DNA from: Caproicibacter sp047777415
GTDB taxonomy: Bacteria > Bacillota > Clostridia > Oscillospirales > Acutalibacteraceae
DNA: 64,000 nt
NCBI GenBank assembly: GCA_047777415.1
Contig: JBKEEO010000002.1
Span: forward strand, 930,001-994,000
Direction of reading: 5' to 3'
Positions 60,555 to 64,000 of the stretch are shown piece after piece. Position 1 is the first letter of the stretch. Every line of letters starts with the position of its first letter. The position numbers and the translations under genes are program-made. The notes beneath the pieces were generated by a model. The model had not been told where the DNA came from. It was given only the letters and a program-made list of their open reading frames with translations, and did no database searches.

Positions 60555-63341
60555 TTACCCAAGCACTTTCGCACAACGAGCGCAAATATCCGGATGTTCC
60601 GAATCACTGCCAACCGTATCGCTGTAACACCAGCAACGTGCACATTTTTCGCCATGTGCATGCTGCACGGTAACGGAAAGCTCCGGAAGATCTTCTCCTG
60701 TAAATGTGCCGGCACCCTCACTGAGTACCTCCACACCGGATACAATCAATACCGTCTGCAATTCGTCTTCCACTGATTTTACAAAATCGTATAGTTCTCC
60801 CGTGCAGTACAGCTGGACCGCCGCATCAAGAGACGAGCCAATCGTTTTCTCCTTGCGGGCGATTTCGAGTGCCTTTTTCACTTCATCGCGGATGCGGTGA
60901 ATGCGATCCCACTTCGCGATAAAGTCCTCATCCGCTTTTACGTCCACAGGAGTTGGCATATCATTGAGCATAACAGCATCGGCGTTCTCACTGCTCAAAT
61001 GCGGCATGCTGTGCCAGATTTCATCCGACGTAAATCCGAGAATCGGAGCGAGAAGCCGAGTCAAACCGGAAAGAATCTGGAACATTGCGGTTTGTGCTGC
61101 ACGGCGTTCCTTACTATCTGCCTTTTCCACATATAGGCGATCCTTTAGCACATCGAGGTAGAAGTTGGACATATCCACCACGCAGAAGTTGTGAATGGCG
61201 TGATAGGCTACATGGAATTCGAATGTCTTATAAGCCTCGTCCACCTCGCGAATCAACTCGTTGAAACGATTGAGAGCCCACCGGTCGATCGGCAAAAGAG
61301 AATCAACCGAAACCATATCTTGGTCCGGATTGAAATCATACAGGTTTCCGAGAATAAATCTGGCAGTATTGCGAATTTTGCGGTAAGCGTCTGAAAGCTG
61401 CTTTAAAATTTCATTGGAAATGCGAACATCTGATTGATAGTCGCTGGAAGCAACCCAAAGACGAAGAATATCAGCGCCGTATTTCTGAACAACCTCTTCC
61501 GGCGCAATGCCGTTTCCAAGGGACTTGGACATCTTGCGTCCCTCAAGATCGATAACCATGCCGTGTGTCAGCACAGCTTTATAGGGAGCTTTCCCTTTCC
61601 ACGCTACGCTGGTCAGAAGTGAGGACTGGAACCATCCGCGGTGCTGGTCATTCCCCTCCAAATAGAGTTCTGCAGGCCAGTGCTGATCTTCCCGGTTTGT
61701 CAGCACTGCAGCGTGACTGCAGCCGGAATCAAACCAAACATCCATGACGTCCTTTTCTTTGGTAAACTCCGTGCATCCGCACTCGCAATGTGTTCCCTGC
61801 GGCAAAAGTTCTTCCGCTGAATGACTGAACCAAGCATTGGAACCCTCCTTGCGGAAAGCGGCAGCAACCGCCTCAATGCTTTCGCGGGTAATCAATTCTT
61901 TTCCGCAGTTCTTGCAGTAAAAAATCGGAATTGGAACTCCCCACAGACGCTGACGTGAAATGCACCAGTCTTTGCGGTCACGTACCATTGAGGTAATGCG
62001 GTCGCGGCCCCATCCGGGAATCCACTGGACTTTATTAATTTCTTCAATCGTTTTATCTTTAAACGATTCTACAGAGCAGAACCACTGCTCCGTCGCACGG
62101 AACAAAACCGGATGTTTGCAGCGCCAGCAGTGCGGATACTGGTGAACGATGTGCTTAACGGCGAGCAACGCACCGATTTCCTGAAGATAATCCCGAATTG
62201 CCACGTTTGCTTCTTCCGTTGTCAGTCCCTCAAAGCGTTTGCCGGCTTCCGCAGTCATTTTGCCTTGGCTGTCCACAGGAACAACGACAGGAATATCCGG
62301 ATAATTATTATGGCAAACATCATAGTCTTCCACACCATGTCCGGGTGCGGTGTGAACACAGCCGGTACCGCTTTCCAGTGTAACGTGGTCGCCGAGGATA
62401 ATCGGAGAAGGACGGTCTAAGAACGGATGAACCGTTTTAATATGCTCGAGTTCACTGCCCTTAAACTTTGCAATCTCTTCATATTCGCTGATGCCGGCTT
62501 CCTGCATGGTCGCTTCCGTCAGTGCTGAAGCTAAAACATAGTATTCGTCCCCGGCTTTCACCAAGGAATAATCAAAATCCGGGCCAAGACAAATTGCCAT
62601 ATTGGCCGGTATGGTCCATGTTGTCGTGGTCCAAATAACAACATACGTTTTAGAAAGGTCTGCACCCTTTGCTGTGAACAAACCTTTATCGTCCGTAACA
62701 CGGAACTTTACATAAATGGAGTCGCAGGGGTCCTCGCTGTACTCGATTTCAGCCTCCGCAAGCGCTGTTTCATCATACGGGCACCAATAAACCGGTTTTA
62801 GTCCTTTATAGATATAGCCTTTTAACGCCATATCACCAAATACTTCAATCTGCTTTGCTTCAAACTCCGGGCTGAGTGTTTTATAGGGATTCTCCCAGTT
62901 GCCGATAACGCCCAAGCGTTGGAACTGTTCCGTCATACCCTTTACATGTGTGAGCGCAAAGTTCTTGCACTGGTCGCGGAAATGAACAGGATCGTCGTTC
63001 CTGCTGTCCAGCCCAACACTGTCAATTGCCTTACGTTCAATGGGCAGACCGTGGGTATCCCACCCGGGAACATAAGGGGCTTTATATCCGGCCATATTGC
63101 GATATCGAACAATCATGTCCTTCAATATCTTATTGAGAGCGGTCCCCAAATGGATGTTTCCGTTCGCATACGGCGGACCGTCGTGGAGAACATACAGAGG
63201 ACGGCCTTCATTTTTCTTCATTATTTTATCGTAAATGTTATCTTCTTGCCATTTTTCAAGCATACCCGGTTCGCGCTTTGGCAAACCAGCCTGCATTGGA
63301 AATTGAGTTTTTGGTAGATTTAGGGTGTTCTTATAATCCAT
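60555..63341 (-). CDS. ileS: Isoleucyl-tRNA synthetase
   Basis: A 928-residue class I synthetase. HIGH motif region GNIHLGTALNK near residue 65, KMSKS motif (KMSKSLGNG), a CP1 editing domain, and a C-terminal zinc finger (CARCWCYSDTVGSDSEHPDI, followed by CARC). No T-box is visible in the 42 bases between it and the upstream DivIVA gene; any T-box would have to be upstream of divIVA. Length typical of the bacterial type 1 form. Confidence 0.98.
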   Translation of the reverse strand: MDYKNTLNLPKTQFPMQAGLPKREPGMLEKWQEDNIYDKIMKKNEGRPLYVLHDGPPYANGNIHLGTALNKILKDMIVRYRNMAGYKAPYVPGWDTHGLPIERKAIDSVGLDSRNDDPVHFRDQCKNFALTHVKGMTEQFQRLGVIGNWENPYKTLSPEFEAKQIEVFGDMALKGYIYKGLKPVYWCPYDETALAEAEIEYSEDPCDSIYVKFRVTDDKGLFTAKGADLSKTYVVIWTTTTWTIPANMAICLGPDFDYSLVKAGDEYYVLASALTEATMQEAGISEYEEIAKFKGSELEHIKTVHPFLDRPSPIILGDHVTLESGTGCVHTAPGHGVEDYDVCHNNYPDIPVVVPVDSQGKMTAEAGKRFEGLTTEEANVAIRDYLQEIGALLAVKHIVHQYPHCWRCKHPVLFRATEQWFCSVESFKDKTIEEINKVQWIPGWGRDRITSMVRDRKDWCISRQRLWGVPIPIFYCKNCGKELITRESIEAVAAAFRKEGSNAWFSHSAEELLPQGTHCECGCTEFTKEKDVMDVWFDSGCSHAAVLTNREDQHWPAELYLEGNDQHRGWFQSSLLTSVAWKGKAPYKAVLTHGMVIDLEGRKMSKSLGNGIAPEEVVQKYGADILRLWVASSDYQSDVRISNEILKQLSDAYRKIRNTARFILGNLYDFNPDQDMVSVDSLLPIDRWALNRFNELIREVDEAYKTFEFHVAYHAIHNFCVVDMSNFYLDVLKDRLYVEKADSKERRAAQTAMFQILSGLTRLLAPILGFTSDEIWHSMPHLSSENADAVMLNDMPTPVDVKADEDFIAKWDRIHRIRDEVKKALEIARKEKTIGSSLDAAVQLYCTGELYDFVKSVEDELQTVLIVSGVEVLSEGAGTFTGEDLPELSVTVQHAHGEKCARCWCYSDTVGSDSEHPDICARCAKVLG

Positions 63342-63383
63342 TGGTTGACTCTCTCCTTAAGATTTTAGAATTTAAGCAGTCTT

Positions 63384-64000
63384 TTAGTTCTGATCCGGTT
63401 CGGCTTCAAAACAAGAAATATCCGCCTGAAAGATATCTTCCATTGTCTGCGTCGCTTCAGATTCTGTTTCGATTTTCGGCTCAGGCTCCGGCATAGCCGA
63501 CGCTGGTACAGAGTCTTCTTGCTTAGCCTCCGGCTTGTTAACATCCGGCTTGTTAGAGGGCAATGCGTCAATGAGCGTAAGATGTTCCTTGTAAGCAGCA
63601 AGCAAACGAGAGCGAAAATCTGCAACAGCCTGCTGCAGGCGTTCCATTTCCCTTTTCTGTGCAATAGTCTTCTCTTTCGCTTCCTGCTCAATATGCTCCG
63701 CTTTCAAATTGGCATCCTTCAAAATAATCTCCGCCCTATGGCGTGCTTCACGGATGGAGGCGTCTCCAACCTTCTGGGCACTGATTAAAGCGTTTTTAAT
63801 TTCATCTTCCTGAGAGCGGAATTCTTCTACCTTATCGGCAAGAATTTTCACCTTTTCCGTAAGCTGCTGTTTTTCTTCCTTAAGTTTCTCAATCAGTTCT
63901 TCCTGTTCAACTGCTTTTTTCTGCATTTGTTCAACAGTGTCCCGTACCTGATCGATGAAAACGTCCACATCATCAGTTTTGTATCCTGAAAAACCGGACT
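63384..64000 (-). CDS. DivIVA family protein, start cut by window end
   Basis: DivIVA-family proteins bind curved membranes and guide division or polar growth. The visible 205 residues are coiled coil (residues with heptad Glu, Lys, Leu) and a Pro/Glu-rich, acidic C-terminal tail. In-frame codons continue to the window edge and read SGFSGYKTDDVDVFIDQ, the conserved family start region, so the real ATG lies beyond 64000; a GTG at 63968 is an internal valine. It is upstream of ileS, a common order. Confidence 0.9.
   Translation of the reverse strand, partial: SGFSGYKTDDVDVFIDQVRDTVEQMQKKAVEQEELIEKLKEEKQQLTEKVKILADKVEEFRSQEDEIKNALISAQKVGDASIREARHRAEIILKDANLKAEHIEQEAKEKTIAQKREMERLQQAVADFRSRLLAAYKEHLTLIDALPSNKPDVNKPEAKQEDSVPASAMPEPEPKIETESEATQTMEDIFQADISCFEAEPDQN

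Noticed and set aside
63384..63968. DivIVA start at 63968
   Set aside because: The codon is a GTG inside the conserved DDVDVFIDQ sequence; the frame continues upstream to the window edge, so this is an internal valine.
1..64000. CRISPR arrays or tRNA/rRNA genes
   Set aside because: No regularly spaced repeats with unique spacers, and no tRNA or rRNA sequence recognised by eye. A short tRNA in an intergenic gap could be missed without a tRNA scan, but gaps large enough are few.

Overview
The window reads as a chromosomal segment of an endospore-forming, anaerobic, low-to-mid GC Firmicute, most likely a clostridium of the Oscillospiraceae type. The evidence is a yabM-to-yabR-like sporulation block (SpoVB-like flippase, MazG, S4 protein, YabP, YabQ, DivIC, S1 protein), CotF-type coat proteins, oxygen-independent HemZ, a CIRCE-controlled groESL operon, a phenylalanine T-box, and strong GGAGG ribosome binding sites. 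The species assignment is inference.

Layout. 1-3023: the end of a maltose/maltodextrin-type operon (GH13 amylase fragment, sugar-binding lipoprotein, MalF-type permease and a MalG-type permease cut off after 80 codons). 3021-4348: an IS256-family element whose two ends truncate malG on one side and iolD on the other, with no target duplication. 4346-8867: a minus-strand inositol catabolic operon iolC-iolJ-iolB-iolD. 9284-11447: a divergent DeoR-type regulator overlapping a MATE transporter gene. Five phased GAAAC repeats flank the iol promoter. 11831-17252: a compact minus-strand accessory operon, which I consider the most interesting part: ArsR regulator, two half-permeases, dihydrolipoyl dehydrogenase, HdrA-like domain, ferredoxin, a fusion of a DGC-domain with a lipoyl H-protein, and two more DGC-domain proteins. 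17355-17885: an IS256-like remnant and a holin-like protein. 18139-19824: an M3 oligoendopeptidase.

19883-21263: the first of two ISL3-family elements, with a perfect 8-bp duplication. 21374-23424: groESL. 23458-28638: lipid kinase, small unknown protein, rRNA methyltransferase, HPF, fumarase alpha subunit and amidohydrolase. 28707-33577: sporulation/division block. 33822-41555: zinc-ribbon protein, uridine-kinase-like protein, HemZ, MBL hydrolase, RelA and RecJ. 41706-45250: coat proteins, MazF, lipoprotein, a fused AcpS-NnrD enzyme and a membrane protein. 45380-49758: T-box-controlled pheST, IreB and a small unknown protein. 49793-51172: second ISL3 copy, diverged from the first by 22 of 399 residues, with its own 8-bp duplication. 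51180-56942: purine operon purE-M-N-O-H-D, in which a stand-alone AICAR formyltransferase and a PurO-type IMP cyclohydrolase replace the usual fused PurH; its leader has a 25-codon ORF followed by an intrinsic terminator. 57030-64000: SPFH/NfeD pair, ComEA-like protein, RluD-type synthase, LspA, IleS, and a DivIVA-family gene that runs off the window.

Most of the window is housekeeping and sporulation DNA. Accessory content is concentrated in 1-17.9 kb. I saw no rRNA, tRNA, CRISPR array or prophage.
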